Position numbers and translations under genes: made by a program. Shown in pieces: positions 32,374-41,268 of a stretch of 51,589 bases of DNA (positions are counted from its first letter, which is position 1; the number at the start of each line of letters is the position of its first letter). This DNA is from Burkholderiales bacterium. Lineage in GTDB: Bacteria; Pseudomonadota; Gammaproteobacteria; Burkholderiales; WYBJ01. Under the pieces are notes generated by a model. It was given only the letters and a program-made list of their open reading frames with translations, had not been told where the DNA came from and searched no databases. The stretch is taken from assembly GCA_020848435.1 (NCBI GenBank), contig JADLAC010000048.1:1-51589 (forward strand). The letters are read 5' to 3'.

Positions 32374-32412
32374 ACCGTGTGTCTCCTATTCGCCGTGCGA
32401 TTCGAACGGCGC

Positions 32413-33384
32413 TCAATCGAGGCGCGCGCCGGCGAGCTGCACGGCCTTGCGCCACTTGTCCATCTCGGCGGCGATGAAGCGGCCGAACTGCTCGGGGCTC
32501 AGCGCCGCGGGCGTGATGCCGAGCTCGTGCAAGCGTGCCGTAATCTGCTCGTCCTGGATCGCGCGTTGAATGTCGCGATGGGCCGCTGCCACGGCGTTCG
32601 CGGGAGCGCCGCCAGTGGTCAACATGCCATACCAGTTATCGGCTTCGAACCCGGCAATGCCGCCCTCGGCGATGGTCGGCGTAGCCGGGATCGCCTTGTT
32701 GCGTTCGGCGCTGGTGACCGCGACCAGGCGCACGCGACCGGCCTTGACCTGCGACATCGCCGCGACCATGTTGCTGAAGTACACCGAGACTTCCCCGCTC
32801 AGCAGCCCGATCAACGCCGGCCCGCTGCCCTTGTACGGAATGTGCACCATGTCGATGCCGGCGGCATGCTTGAACATCTCGGCGATGATGTGCGAGCCGA
32901 CGCCGCTGCCGCCCGAGCCGTATTGCAGCTCGCCAGGGCGTTTCTTGGCCAATACGACGAGATCTTGCACCCGTTGCACGGGCAGCGACGGATGCACGAT
33001 GAGCACATTGGCCGCCGTGCCGATCAAGGCGACCGGGGCGAGATCGCGCACCGTATCGAAGGGCATGCGCGTATACAGACTCGGATTGATGGCGAGGTTG
33101 CTCGCGCATACCAGCAAGGTATGCCCGTCTGCTGCGGCCTTCGCAACCGCGTCCGCGCCGGTATTGCCGGCCGCGCCCGCGCGGTTCTCCACGATGACCG
33201 GCTGCTTCCATGCGGCGTTGAGCTTCGGCGCGAATATGCGCGCCAGCAGATCGGTGGATCCGCCCGCCGCGAAAGGCGAGACGAGCCGCACGGTCTTGCT
33301 CGGATAGGCCTGCGCCCCGGCATAGGCGGGAATGAGCCAGGCCAGCATGCAGATCACTCTGCTTGCGTTACGACAAGACATCAT
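32413..33384 (-). CDS. Bug-family solute-binding protein
   Basis: This 323-residue receptor begins with two adjacent ATG codons (33384 and 33381); GAGGAG upstream is better spaced for the second. The signal peptide is MSCRNASRVICMLAWLIPAY, cleaved near AGAQAYP. Motifs are PFAAGGSTDLLARIFAPKL, VENRAGAAGNTGADAVAKA and YGSGGSGVGSHIIAEMF. It lies 125 nt downstream of the CaiB-type gene and 39 nt upstream of another Bug gene, consistent with co-expression with the CoA-transferase. Confidence 0.93.
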   Translation of the reverse strand: MMSCRNASRVICMLAWLIPAYAGAQAYPSKTVRLVSPFAAGGSTDLLARIFAPKLNAAWKQPVIVENRAGAAGNTGADAVAKAAADGHTLLVCASNLAINPSLYTRMPFDTVRDLAPVALIGTAANVLIVHPSLPVQRVQDLVVLAKKRPGELQYGSGGSGVGSHIIAEMFKHAAGIDMVHIPYKGSGPALIGLLSGEVSVYFSNMVAAMSQVKAGRVRLVAVTSAERNKAIPATPTIAEGGIAGFEADNWYGMLTTGGAPANAVAAAHRDIQRAIQDEQITARLHELGITPAALSPEQFGRFIAAEMDKWRKAVQLAGARLD

Positions 33385-33509
33385 CCGCTCCTCTTCAGCC
33401 GCGACCATACGACGCCCCCGCCGTTGCGAGACGCAATGCATCGGTGGCTCCGACAGGCTCCTAGGCACGCGACCGCTCCGGCCTCGCGGCAACGCCCAGG
33501 CCGATCGGC

Positions 33510-34781
33510 TCATATCGCGCCTTCGGCACGCAATGCTTCGATCTCGCGCGGCGTATAGCCGAGCTCGGCGAGCACCTCGTCGGTATGGCGCCCGAGCAAG
33601 GGCGGCGGCCTGCGCGGGTGCAAGCGCCATTGCTCGAAGCTCATCGGTACGGCCACGAGCTTCACCTCGCCCACCACTTCGTGCTGCGCGCTGACGATCA
33701 TGTCGTTCGCCTGCACCTGGGCGTGGTTGAGCGATTCGCGCAAGCCGTTCACCGCGGAGATGACGAAGCCGTTCGCTTCGAACAGCTCCACCCAGTGCGC
33801 CGTGGTGCGCGTGCGGAAAGTCTCGTTCAACGCGGCATCGAGCGGCGCGCGATGATGCAAGCGCTGCTGCTCGTTCACGAAACGCTCGTCTGCGAGCAGA
33901 TCGGCGCGATCGACGATTCGACACAGCTCGCGCCAGGAATCGTCGTTGAGCGCCCCGGTCACGATATACGAATCCGCGGTCGGGAATGCGCCATAAGGTG
34001 CAAGGTGGCTCACGCCCGAGCCGGCACGCGCCGGCGCGTGGCCGGTCATGAGGAACGTGGCGGCATGCGCGCCCATCAGCGCAAGCGCCGTTTGCAGCAG
34101 CGATACGCTGACGCGTTGCCCCCGGCCGCTCGATTGGCGCCCCTGCAACGCGGTAAGGATCGCGGCATACGCGGTGATCCCGGTCGCCATGTCGACCATC
34201 GATGCACCGGTACGCACCGGGCCGCCGTTCGCCTCGCCCGTCATCGCCATGTGCCCGCTGAAGGCCTGCACCGCACCGTCGTAGCCCGGCTTGTCCTTGA
34301 GCGGACCGCGGCTGCCATAGGCGGAGATCGAGCAGTAGACGAGGCGCTCGTTGAGCGCGGCGAGTTGCTGGTAGCCCAAGCCGAGGCCGGCGAGCACGTC
34401 GCCGACGAAGTTCTCCACCAGGACATCGCTCGTGCGCGCGAGCTTGCGGATGATCTCCTGCCCGCCAGGCGTCTTGATATCGACCGTCACGTCGCGCTTG
34501 TTGCGGTTCACGCTCATGTAATCGAGGCTCTCGCCGCGATACAGGCCGCCCCAGCGCCGGTTTTCGTCGCCCCTGCCCGGCCGCTCGATCTTGATCACAT
34601 CCGCGCCCAGCTCGCCCAGCAGCGAGCAGCAGTAAGGCCCGGCGAGCACGCGGCTCAGGTCGAGAACCTTGATGCCTCGCAGGGGCAGCGGCATGTCCGA
34701 CGGCTGCGCCGCGCCCTCGGACGAGAGGCCGTCGCGACGCTCCGGCGTCACGTCGCGCTCCGGGGCGATCAGCTTTTCCAT
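33510..34781 (-). CDS. CaiB/BaiF (class III) CoA-transferase
   Basis: This 423-residue single-domain enzyme opens its core with LRGIKVLDLSRVLAGPYCCS. The catalytic Asp197 lies in GASMVDMATGITAY. GADVIKIERPGRGDENRRW and YDGAVQAFSGHM are also present. It transfers CoA to a carboxylic acid acceptor, often from succinyl-CoA. The chosen ATG (34781) overlaps the enoyl-CoA hydratase gene by 13 bp; Met30 could be an alternative start. The overlap with a hydratase gene and a downstream Bug gene suggests a short route: import, CoA activation, hydration of an unsaturated acid. The substrate is unknown. Confidence 0.95.
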   Translation of the reverse strand: MEKLIAPERDVTPERRDGLSSEGAAQPSDMPLPLRGIKVLDLSRVLAGPYCCSLLGELGADVIKIERPGRGDENRRWGGLYRGESLDYMSVNRNKRDVTVDIKTPGGQEIIRKLARTSDVLVENFVGDVLAGLGLGYQQLAALNERLVYCSISAYGSRGPLKDKPGYDGAVQAFSGHMAMTGEANGGPVRTGASMVDMATGITAYAAILTALQGRQSSGRGQRVSVSLLQTALALMGAHAATFLMTGHAPARAGSGVSHLAPYGAFPTADSYIVTGALNDDSWRELCRIVDRADLLADERFVNEQQRLHHRAPLDAALNETFRTRTTAHWVELFEANGFVISAVNGLRESLNHAQVQANDMIVSAQHEVVGEVKLVAVPMSFEQWRLHPRRPPPLLGRHTDEVLAELGYTPREIEALRAEGAI

Positions 34782-35545
34782 TCCGGCGCGCGCTTTTCGA
34801 CGAAGGCCGAGAAGCCTTCGACCGAATGCGGATAGCTCGCCATAAGGGCGACGATGTCCGAGGCCGTGCGCACCGCCTTCTCGAATTCCATGTCCATGAG
34901 GCGGTAGAACAGCTCCTTGCCGACCTTCATCACCGTAGGCGACTTGGTCGCGAAGCGTTGCACCACCTTGTCGACCTCGGCCTCGAGCTGAGCAGCGGGA
35001 ACGACGCGATTCACGACTCCGTAGCGTTCGGCCTCCTCGACCCGCATCAGCTCGCCCGAGAAGCAGAACTCGAACGCCTTCACCTTGCCCATGACGCGCG
35101 GCAGATAGGCGAGGTGATAAGCGGGGACGATGCCGCGATCGAGCGCCGGCAGGCCGAAGGTCGCGCCTTCCGCGGCGATGATCATGTCGCACATGAACGC
35201 GATGGTGCAGCCCGCCTCGCGCGCGGGGCCGTTGAGCATCACGATGGTCGGCTTGTCGAGGCTGCGGTGGGTGGTATGAAAGCCCCAGTAGAACGATTCG
35301 AAGTGGGCCCGCGCCTGCTGGCTCGTGCGCCCCCGGTGCAGCTTCAGATCGATGCCCGAGCAGAACGCGGGCGGCGTGCCGGTGATCACGATCGCACGCA
35401 CCTGCGGATCGGCGTTCGCCTTCAGCAGCGCGTCCTTCACTTCGACTTCCATGGCGTGATCGATGGCGTTGCGCACGTGCGGCCGATCGAGCGTGATGCG
35501 TGCTTGCGGCCCACGCAGCTCGTACTTGATTGCGGTGTACTGCAT
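34769..35545 (-). CDS. Enoyl-CoA hydratase/isomerase (crotonase) family protein
   Basis: This 258-residue crotonase starts at 35545 with GGGAGAGAG upstream. The substrate-binding segments ARITLDRPHVRNAIDHAM and the first oxyanion-hole AFCSGIDLKLH are present. The second oxyanion loop is NGPAREAGCTIAFMCDMIIA. At the usual catalytic Glu positions of hydratases, one Glu is seen in AREAG and Asp in PALDRGIVP. It may therefore be an isomerase, hydrolase or lyase rather than a classical hydratase. It overlaps the CoA-transferase gene that follows, so the two are translationally linked. Confidence 0.93.
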   Translation of the reverse strand: MQYTAIKYELRGPQARITLDRPHVRNAIDHAMEVEVKDALLKANADPQVRAIVITGTPPAFCSGIDLKLHRGRTSQQARAHFESFYWGFHTTHRSLDKPTIVMLNGPAREAGCTIAFMCDMIIAAEGATFGLPALDRGIVPAYHLAYLPRVMGKVKAFEFCFSGELMRVEEAERYGVVNRVVPAAQLEAEVDKVVQRFATKSPTVMKVGKELFYRLMDMEFEKAVRTASDIVALMASYPHSVEGFSAFVEKRAPEWKS

Positions 35546-35724
35546 CGAGGCTCTCTCCCTTCGCATGTGCTCGATCGGATTATCGAGCGCGGGCGCTGCG
35601 CGGTCCAATAGGAATATTCGGTTTGCGAGATGGTGCAGCGCTTCGTGGCCTTGCTACGCGAGTCCAAGGCACTGGTCGTGCGTACGCTCACACGCTTCGA
35701 GGCTCCGGCCGCAAGCGCTCGCCG

Positions 35725-36054
35725 TCAATCGATCCTCACCCCGGAATCCTTCACCACCTTCGCCCACTTGACGAGCTCGCCGCGCAACAGCGCAGCGAAG
35801 TCGTCGGGACCGCGCACGGTCACATCGGCCCCTTCGTTGACATAGCGATCGCGGATGTCCGGGCTCGCCATCGCCTGCACGACCCCGGCGTGAACGCGAT
35901 CGACCACCGCCTTCGGTGTGCCGCGCTGGCCGAGGAAGCCGTACCAACACCGCGACCTCGTAGCCCGGCACGAGCAGGGATAGCCCTGCGCGGCGGCAGC
36001 CGGCGCGAGCGCGGCCGTGACGCCTGCGGCGATCGCCGCGAAGATCGATTTCAT
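35725..36054 (-). pseudogene. Bug-family gene remnant with a large internal deletion
   Basis: The frame starts as a normal Bug receptor (MKSIFAAIAAGVTAALAPAA, cut near AQGYP). After about 26 residues it jumps to the C-terminal fifth of the family (WYGFLGQRGTPKAVVDRVHA through LVKWAKVVKDSGVRID). Roughly 190 residues are missing. Just at the junction, VPGYEVAV is encoded in a second frame, so a one-base shift accompanies the deletion. The 109-residue product lacks both ligand-loop motifs and cannot bind substrate normally. It lies between an intact Bug gene and the crotonase gene in the same array. Confidence 0.85.
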
Positions 36055-36079
36055 CCGGCATCCCCCATTGTCAGCAACA

Positions 36080-36103
36080 GGACCAGGGCCGGGCCAGGGT
36101 CGG
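36080..36103. repeat. Short G-rich repeat GGACCAGGG, copy 3
   Basis: GGACCAGGGCCGGGCCAGGGTCGG immediately follows, on the minus strand, the stop of Bug gene 36104. It matches units of the cluster at 27346-27436 and the pair at 13657-13679. Confidence 0.5.
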
Positions 36104-37168
36104 CTAACTCTGCGTCTTGACCCCGGCCGTCTTGATGATCTTGCCCCATTTCTCCAGCTCGCGGCGCATGTAATCGCGCATCTCCTGCGGGCTGCTCGCA
36201 TGCGGCTCGTGGCCTTGCTGCACCAGCCGGTCGATCACTTCGCGGTTGGCGAGCGCGCGCCTGATTTCGCCGTTCAACTTGGCGACGATGTCCGCGGGCG
36301 TCTTGGCCGGCGCGAGCACGCTGTACCAAGTGACCACCTCGACGCCGGGATAGGTCTCCGCCACCGTCGGGGCCTCGGGGATGAGCGGCGAGCGTCTCGG
36401 ACCGGCCGTGGCCAGCAGAGTCAAGCGCCCGGCCTTCACGTGCGGCAACGCGCTCGCCAGGCTGTTGAACAGCAGGTGGATCTCGCCGGCTACGAGCGCC
36501 GTCGCCGCCGGCGCGCCGCCCTTGTAGGCAACCTGCTGTACCTCGATGCCGCTGTGGATCTTGAGCAGCTCGATACCCAGGTGCGAGGTGCTGCCCACGC
36601 CCAGCATGCCGAAATTGAGCTGGCGCGGTTTCGCCTTGGCGAGCGCCACCATGTCGCTCACGGTCTTCACGCCGAGCGACGGGTGAGCCACGAGCACGAA
36701 CGGGCTCAACACCACCATGCTGACGTGGGCGAAATCCTTGAGCGGATCGTACTGGATGTTCGGCTGCAACAACGGCGCGAACACCATGGTCGCCCCCGAG
36801 CCGAGCAGCAGCGTGTAGCCGTCGGGACTGGCGCGCGACGCAATCTCGGCGCCGATGATGCCGCCCGCACCGCCACGCGAGTCCACCACCGCTTGCTGGC
36901 CCCAGGCTTCGGTGAGCTTCTGCCCGACGATGCGTGCGACCAGCTCGGCCGGTCCGCCGGCCGCGCTGGTGTTGATGATGCGGATCGGCCGCACTGGATA
37001 GCCCTGGGCATGCAGCGTCGAGGCCGCGCTCAGCGCAGCCAGTGCGACCGCGCTTGCCATGCGCACGAGTGCTGCCCTGGGAGCCGCTCGGACTTGATTC
37101 CGCGCGATGCGCCTAGCCAAGCGACTCGCGCCGCCGTGCTCTAGCTCACAAGGCGATTGGGTTGTCAT
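36104..37168 (-). CDS. Bug-family solute-binding protein with a long N-region
   Basis: This 354-residue receptor is read from ATG 37168, preceded by a GGGGGGAG run. The first 45 residues are polar and Arg-rich before the hydrophobic signal core (MASAVALAALSAASTLHAQG), so the signal is unusually long, with double-Arg sequence (RLARRIARNQ). A start at the internal Met would give a normal signal peptide. Motifs INTSAAGGPAELVARIVGQK and VDSRGGAGGIIGAEIASRA differ somewhat from the family consensus (Ser for Pro-Phe at the first loop). It follows hyuB by 56 nt and is probably co-transcribed with hyuAB. Confidence 0.9.
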   Translation of the reverse strand: MTTQSPCELEHGGASRLARRIARNQVRAAPRAALVRMASAVALAALSAASTLHAQGYPVRPIRIINTSAAGGPAELVARIVGQKLTEAWGQQAVVDSRGGAGGIIGAEIASRASPDGYTLLLGSGATMVFAPLLQPNIQYDPLKDFAHVSMVVLSPFVLVAHPSLGVKTVSDMVALAKAKPRQLNFGMLGVGSTSHLGIELLKIHSGIEVQQVAYKGGAPAATALVAGEIHLLFNSLASALPHVKAGRLTLLATAGPRRSPLIPEAPTVAETYPGVEVVTWYSVLAPAKTPADIVAKLNGEIRRALANREVIDRLVQQGHEPHASSPQEMRDYMRRELEKWGKIIKTAGVKTQS

Positions 37169-37224
37169 GATCTCCCCCCTCGTTGCGGCTGCGACCATCG
37201 CGACCGGGCCGCGAGTCACGCTCG

Positions 37225-38928
37225 CTATGCCCGTCGCACCGCCTGCGATGCCCGCGCGCCATAGTCGGCGAGCGTCTTGTCCGCCGAAATCTTGCCGTCG
37301 ATCAAGTCGCGCTCGAGCGCCTCGGCCGCGCGCTCGCTCTTCGCTCCGAAGCCGCCGCCGCCGGGCGTCTTGATGCGCAACCGGCCGCCACCCTCGATGC
37401 GGCCGGTGAACTTGCTCGGAATCGTGCGCTCTTCGCCGCCTTCGTGCAACGTGAAGACGCTCAGGCTGCCGTCGGCGCCGCCGTGGAAGCCGCGCGGTGC
37501 GAAAGCCGCGCGATCCCCGCGCACGTTCACGCTCGCGCCGTCGGCGAGCATCTCGTACTCGCGCCAGATCCCCAGCCCGCCGCGGTGCTTGCCGCTGCCG
37601 CCCGAATCGGGCACCAGCTCGTAGCGCAAGACCCGGATGGGGTAATCGATTTCGATCGATTCGGCCGGGATGTTCATCTGGTTGGAGGTGCCCGTGCTCA
37701 CGGCATCGGCGCCGTCGCTGGTCATCGAGCCACCCATGCCGCCGCAGTAGCTCTCGTAGAAGACGAAGCTCTTGCCCGTGCGTGGATCGATGCCGCCGAA
37801 GGACACACCGACCGGCACCCCGCAGCACTGCGCGCCGACGCGATCGGGCAGCGCGAGCGCCAGCGCCCCCATGACCGCGTCGGCGATGCGATTCACCGTG
37901 ACCGAGCGCGCGTTGACCGGCGCCGGATAACGCGGGTTGAGCAGCGTGCCCTCCGGAGCGTACACCTCCACCACCTGGATCAGACCGTCGTTGAACGGGA
38001 TGTCGTCGGGCAGCACGCAACGCACGCAATAGAAGCAGGTGGTCCACGCCTTCGACAGCGGCGCGTTGAGTGGGCCCTTGACCTGCGGGTCGCTGCCGGT
38101 GAAATCGAACCGCAGCTTGCCCCCGCCGATGGTCAGCTTGACGTGGATCTTCACCGGCTTGGAGAGATCGACGCCGTCGTGATCCATGTAGTCGCTGAAC
38201 TCGTACTCCCCGCTCGGGATCGCGGCCACCGCGGCGCGCGCTTTCTTTTCCGCATACTCGATCAAGAGCTCCATGGCGCGCGTGACGCCGTCATAGCCGT
38301 AGCGCTGCAACAGATCGCACAGGCGCTGCTCGCCCTTGCGCAGCGCGCCTTGCTGCGCGCGCAGGTCGCCCATGAAGATATCAGGGCCGCGCACGTTGGC
38401 GCACAGCATGTCGAGCAAGGTCTTGTTGTCGATGCCGGCAGCGCACAGCTTGACCGGCGGGATCACCACCCCTTCTTGGTAGAGCTCGGTGGCCGTCATG
38501 GGCGCGCTTCCCGGCACCATGCCGCCGACATCGGTGTAATGGATGATGCAGCCGGCGAAGCCCACCAGGCGTTGCTCCCAGAAGATCGGCCGGAATAGCG
38601 CAATGTCGGGCAGATGGCTGCCGCCGCGGTAAGGATCGTTCAGCATGAAGACATCGCCCGCACGCATGCCCTGGGGCGCGAACTCCTTCAGCACTTCCTG
38701 GAGCATGAAGCGCATCGAGCCGAGATGACCGGGAACGACCACCGGCTGGGCGACGATGCGGCCGTTGGCGGTGAATATCGCGCAGGAGGCGTCCTGCGCC
38801 TCCTTCACGACTTGCGAATAGGCCGAGCGCAACAGCGTGAGCTGGATCTCTTCGGTGATGGCGTTGAGCGCGCTGGTGAGAATCTCCAGGCGGGCGGCAT
38901 CGAGTGCTTGGCGGGGGCGATCGTTCAT
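37225..38928 (-). CDS. hyuB: Hydantoinase B/oxoprolinase-family subunit
   Basis: This 567-residue protein pairs with HyuA in ATP-dependent opening of cyclic amides (N-methylhydantoin, 5-oxoproline) or carboxylation reactions of the acetone-carboxylase type. Family features include SAYSQVVKEAQDASCAIFTA, GHLGSMRFML, MLNDPYRGGSHLPDI and PGGGGFGAKSERAAE near the end. The start at 38928 is fixed by a 4-bp ATGA overlap with the hyuA stop, which couples their translation. Length is normal. It is second gene of the long minus-strand array. Which of the possible cyclic substrates is used cannot be determined. Confidence 0.95.
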   Translation of the reverse strand: MNDRPRQALDAARLEILTSALNAITEEIQLTLLRSAYSQVVKEAQDASCAIFTANGRIVAQPVVVPGHLGSMRFMLQEVLKEFAPQGMRAGDVFMLNDPYRGGSHLPDIALFRPIFWEQRLVGFAGCIIHYTDVGGMVPGSAPMTATELYQEGVVIPPVKLCAAGIDNKTLLDMLCANVRGPDIFMGDLRAQQGALRKGEQRLCDLLQRYGYDGVTRAMELLIEYAEKKARAAVAAIPSGEYEFSDYMDHDGVDLSKPVKIHVKLTIGGGKLRFDFTGSDPQVKGPLNAPLSKAWTTCFYCVRCVLPDDIPFNDGLIQVVEVYAPEGTLLNPRYPAPVNARSVTVNRIADAVMGALALALPDRVGAQCCGVPVGVSFGGIDPRTGKSFVFYESYCGGMGGSMTSDGADAVSTGTSNQMNIPAESIEIDYPIRVLRYELVPDSGGSGKHRGGLGIWREYEMLADGASVNVRGDRAAFAPRGFHGGADGSLSVFTLHEGGEERTIPSKFTGRIEGGGRLRIKTPGGGGFGAKSERAAEALERDLIDGKISADKTLADYGARASQAVRRA

Positions 38929-41033
38929 GCCGAAACCTCTTCGCGGGTGAGTATCAAGTTTGCCATCGAATCGCAACGCGCGCTCCATCCCGGCAATACC
39001 AGCAGGGTCGAATCGTCGGTTTCGATCAAGGCGGGGCCCGCGATGCGATCCTCGGCCAGCAGCCGCCCGCGCTCATACAGGCGACAATCGATGATGCCGG
39101 TGTCGCGGAAGAACACGTTGCGCCGGCCCTTGGCCGCCTGCCGCGCCGAGCCGTCGCCGCGCTCGAGCGGGCGATACTCGAGCGCTCGGCTGTTGCCTAT
39201 CGCGCTCACGCACAGGGTCACGAATTGCACCACGCCCGCCGGATCGCGCCGGCCGTAGAGCCGCTCGTGCATGTCGTGAAACGATTCGGCGATACGCGGC
39301 GCATCCGCGGGCGACAAGGCTTCGTCCGGCAGACGCACGTTGATCTCGTAGGCCTGGCGGCGATAGCGCATGTCGGCGCTGCGCTGAAAGGCGACCGCTC
39401 GAGGATCCATGCCGTAGCGGCGCAGCGCCGCCTTGCCCTGCTCTTCCAATCCGGCATAGAGGCGCTCGACCTGGGACAGATCGCCATCGAGCACGGATAC
39501 CACGTGGGTCTGGCGAAAATCGTAACGGATGTCGGCGACGAGCAAACCTTGCGCCGACAGCACCCCCGCCGCGGGCGGCACGATCACTTCACCGATGCCC
39601 AGATCGTGGGCGAGCTCGGGACCGTGCAGCGGGCCGTTGCCGCCGAATGCGACCATGGTGAAATCCGCCGGGTCGCAGCCTTTTTCCACCGTCACGATGC
39701 GCAGCATCTTGAGCATGCTGGCGTTGGCGACCTCGACCACCGCCGCGCAGGCGTCTTCCACCGAAAGCCTGAGCGGGCGCGCGATCTTGTCCTCGACCGC
39801 TCGGCGCGCTGTGGCGATGTCCATTTGCATTTGCCCGCCGAGGAAATCGTCGGCCGGAATGCGCCCCAACAGCAGGTTCGCGTCGGTCACCGTCACGTTC
39901 TCGCCGCCGAGGCCGTAGGCGACGGGTCCTGGATCGGCACCCGCGCTTTGCGGGCCGACCTTGAGCACGTTGCCGTCGTCCACCCAGGCAATCGAGCCGC
40001 CGCCCGCGCCGACTTCCGCCAAGTCCACCGTCGCCGCGCCCACGTAGTAGCCGCCGCCTTGCAGGATGCGCGAGATATTGATGCCGGTGCCGAGCTCCTG
40101 GCCGCTGGACTGGCGCACCTCCCCGTTCTCGATCAATCCCGCCTTGGCCGTCGTGCCGCCCATGTCGAACGAGATCAGGTTGCGGCGCCCGACCAGCTTG
40201 CCGAAATGCGCGGCCGCGATGACCCCTGCCGCCGGGCCGGATTCGACGATCCGGCACGGCATGCGGGTCGCCTCGGTCCAGGCGATGATGCCGCCGTTGG
40301 ATTGCATCATGTGCAGCGGCACCGCGATGCCGGTCGCGGCCAGCGTATCGCTCATGCGCTGGAGATAGCTCGACACGCGCGGGCCGAGATAAGCATTGAC
40401 GACCGTCGTGCTCGCCCGCTCGTATTCCCGGTATTGAGGAAAGATTTCGCTCGAGATCGTGACGAAGCACTGCGGCAGCATGGCGCGCGCCATCTCGCCC
40501 GCGCGCCGCTCGTGGGCGGAATTGCGAAACGAAAACAGAAAACAGATCGCCAGGGCTTCGATGCCCTGCTTGCCCAACGCCTCGATCGATTGCGCGAGCG
40601 CCGCCTCGTCGAGCGCGCGAACGATCTCGCCCTGGGCATCGATGCGCTCAGGAACGCCTTGGACCAGGTGCCGCGGCACCAGCGGCGGGGTCTTGCGGTA
40701 CGCCTGGTCGAACAGCCGGTAGCGCTTGTGGCGCTGGATTTCGAGCACGTCGCGAAAGCCCTCCGTGACCAGCAAGCCGGTGCGCGCGCCGCGTCCTTCC
40801 AGCACGGTGTTGGAGCACACCGTGGTTGCGTGCGTGAATTGGCCGACGCGGGCGAACTCGAGCTCGAAGCGTTCGCGCGCACGCTCGACGGCGTTCAGCA
40901 CCGCCGCGGAAGGCTCCTTGGGCGTGGACGACACCTTGAGCGTCTGAATGCGTCCGCTCGCCTCGTCCAGCATGACCAGATCGGTGAAGGTGCCGCCGAC
41001 GTCGACCGCCAGGCGATAATGACTACCCTGCAT
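38925..41033 (-). CDS. hyuA: Hydantoinase A/oxoprolinase-family subunit
   Basis: This 702-residue ATP-binding subunit has an actin-like fold. The phosphate-binding loop DVGGTFTDLVMLDE at the N-terminus is followed by VCSNTVLEGRGARTGLLVTE and a second ATP-site strand SFDMGGTTAKAGLI. Later come AGADPGPVAYGLGG and TMVAFGGNGPLHGPELA. Together with HyuB it hydrolyses a cyclic imide or amide with ATP. GAGGAG lies eight bases before the ATG. It is the first gene of the array, read away from the LysR gene. The leader contains a decayed piece of the dispersed repeat. Confidence 0.96.
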   Translation of the reverse strand: MQGSHYRLAVDVGGTFTDLVMLDEASGRIQTLKVSSTPKEPSAAVLNAVERARERFELEFARVGQFTHATTVCSNTVLEGRGARTGLLVTEGFRDVLEIQRHKRYRLFDQAYRKTPPLVPRHLVQGVPERIDAQGEIVRALDEAALAQSIEALGKQGIEALAICFLFSFRNSAHERRAGEMARAMLPQCFVTISSEIFPQYREYERASTTVVNAYLGPRVSSYLQRMSDTLAATGIAVPLHMMQSNGGIIAWTEATRMPCRIVESGPAAGVIAAAHFGKLVGRRNLISFDMGGTTAKAGLIENGEVRQSSGQELGTGINISRILQGGGYYVGAATVDLAEVGAGGGSIAWVDDGNVLKVGPQSAGADPGPVAYGLGGENVTVTDANLLLGRIPADDFLGGQMQMDIATARRAVEDKIARPLRLSVEDACAAVVEVANASMLKMLRIVTVEKGCDPADFTMVAFGGNGPLHGPELAHDLGIGEVIVPPAAGVLSAQGLLVADIRYDFRQTHVVSVLDGDLSQVERLYAGLEEQGKAALRRYGMDPRAVAFQRSADMRYRRQAYEINVRLPDEALSPADAPRIAESFHDMHERLYGRRDPAGVVQFVTLCVSAIGNSRALEYRPLERGDGSARQAAKGRRNVFFRDTGIIDCRLYERGRLLAEDRIAGPALIETDDSTLLVLPGWSARCDSMANLILTREEVSA

Positions 41034-41049
41034 TGCGGATTCTCCTCGA

Positions 41050-41137
41050 ATCGGGCGCCGATTTCGACACGCTTGCCAGTCGCAGCCGCGTTTGCAGCGT
41101 TGGCCATATCAGCGACCCAGCTCAGACTCAGGACAGT
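41050..41137 (-). repeat. Degenerate, truncated copy C of the MITE-like repeat
   Basis: The segment GGGCGCCGATTTCGACACGC and the terminal GACTCAGGACAGTAG match the inverted orientation of copies A and B; the other half of the element is missing. A further short match, CTTCGGACTCG, lies at 41168-41178. It occupies much of the hyuA 5' leader. Confidence 0.65.
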
Positions 41138-41268
41138 AGCGTGCGGCGCCGGCCGACCGGCGGCGCACTTCGGACTCGAAACAAGACGCCGACTATGCAT
41201 TTTCCCGGGCGGGTTCGTCCAATACGTTTCGCGTGGCGAGGTGATTCGTTTTATGTATCATCGGCGCC

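Noticed and set aside
41180..41268. A LysR box in the hyuA-LysR gap
   Set aside because: Half-site-like sequences ATACG and TGTATCAT are present but not spaced as a T-N11-A palindrome, so no operator is called.
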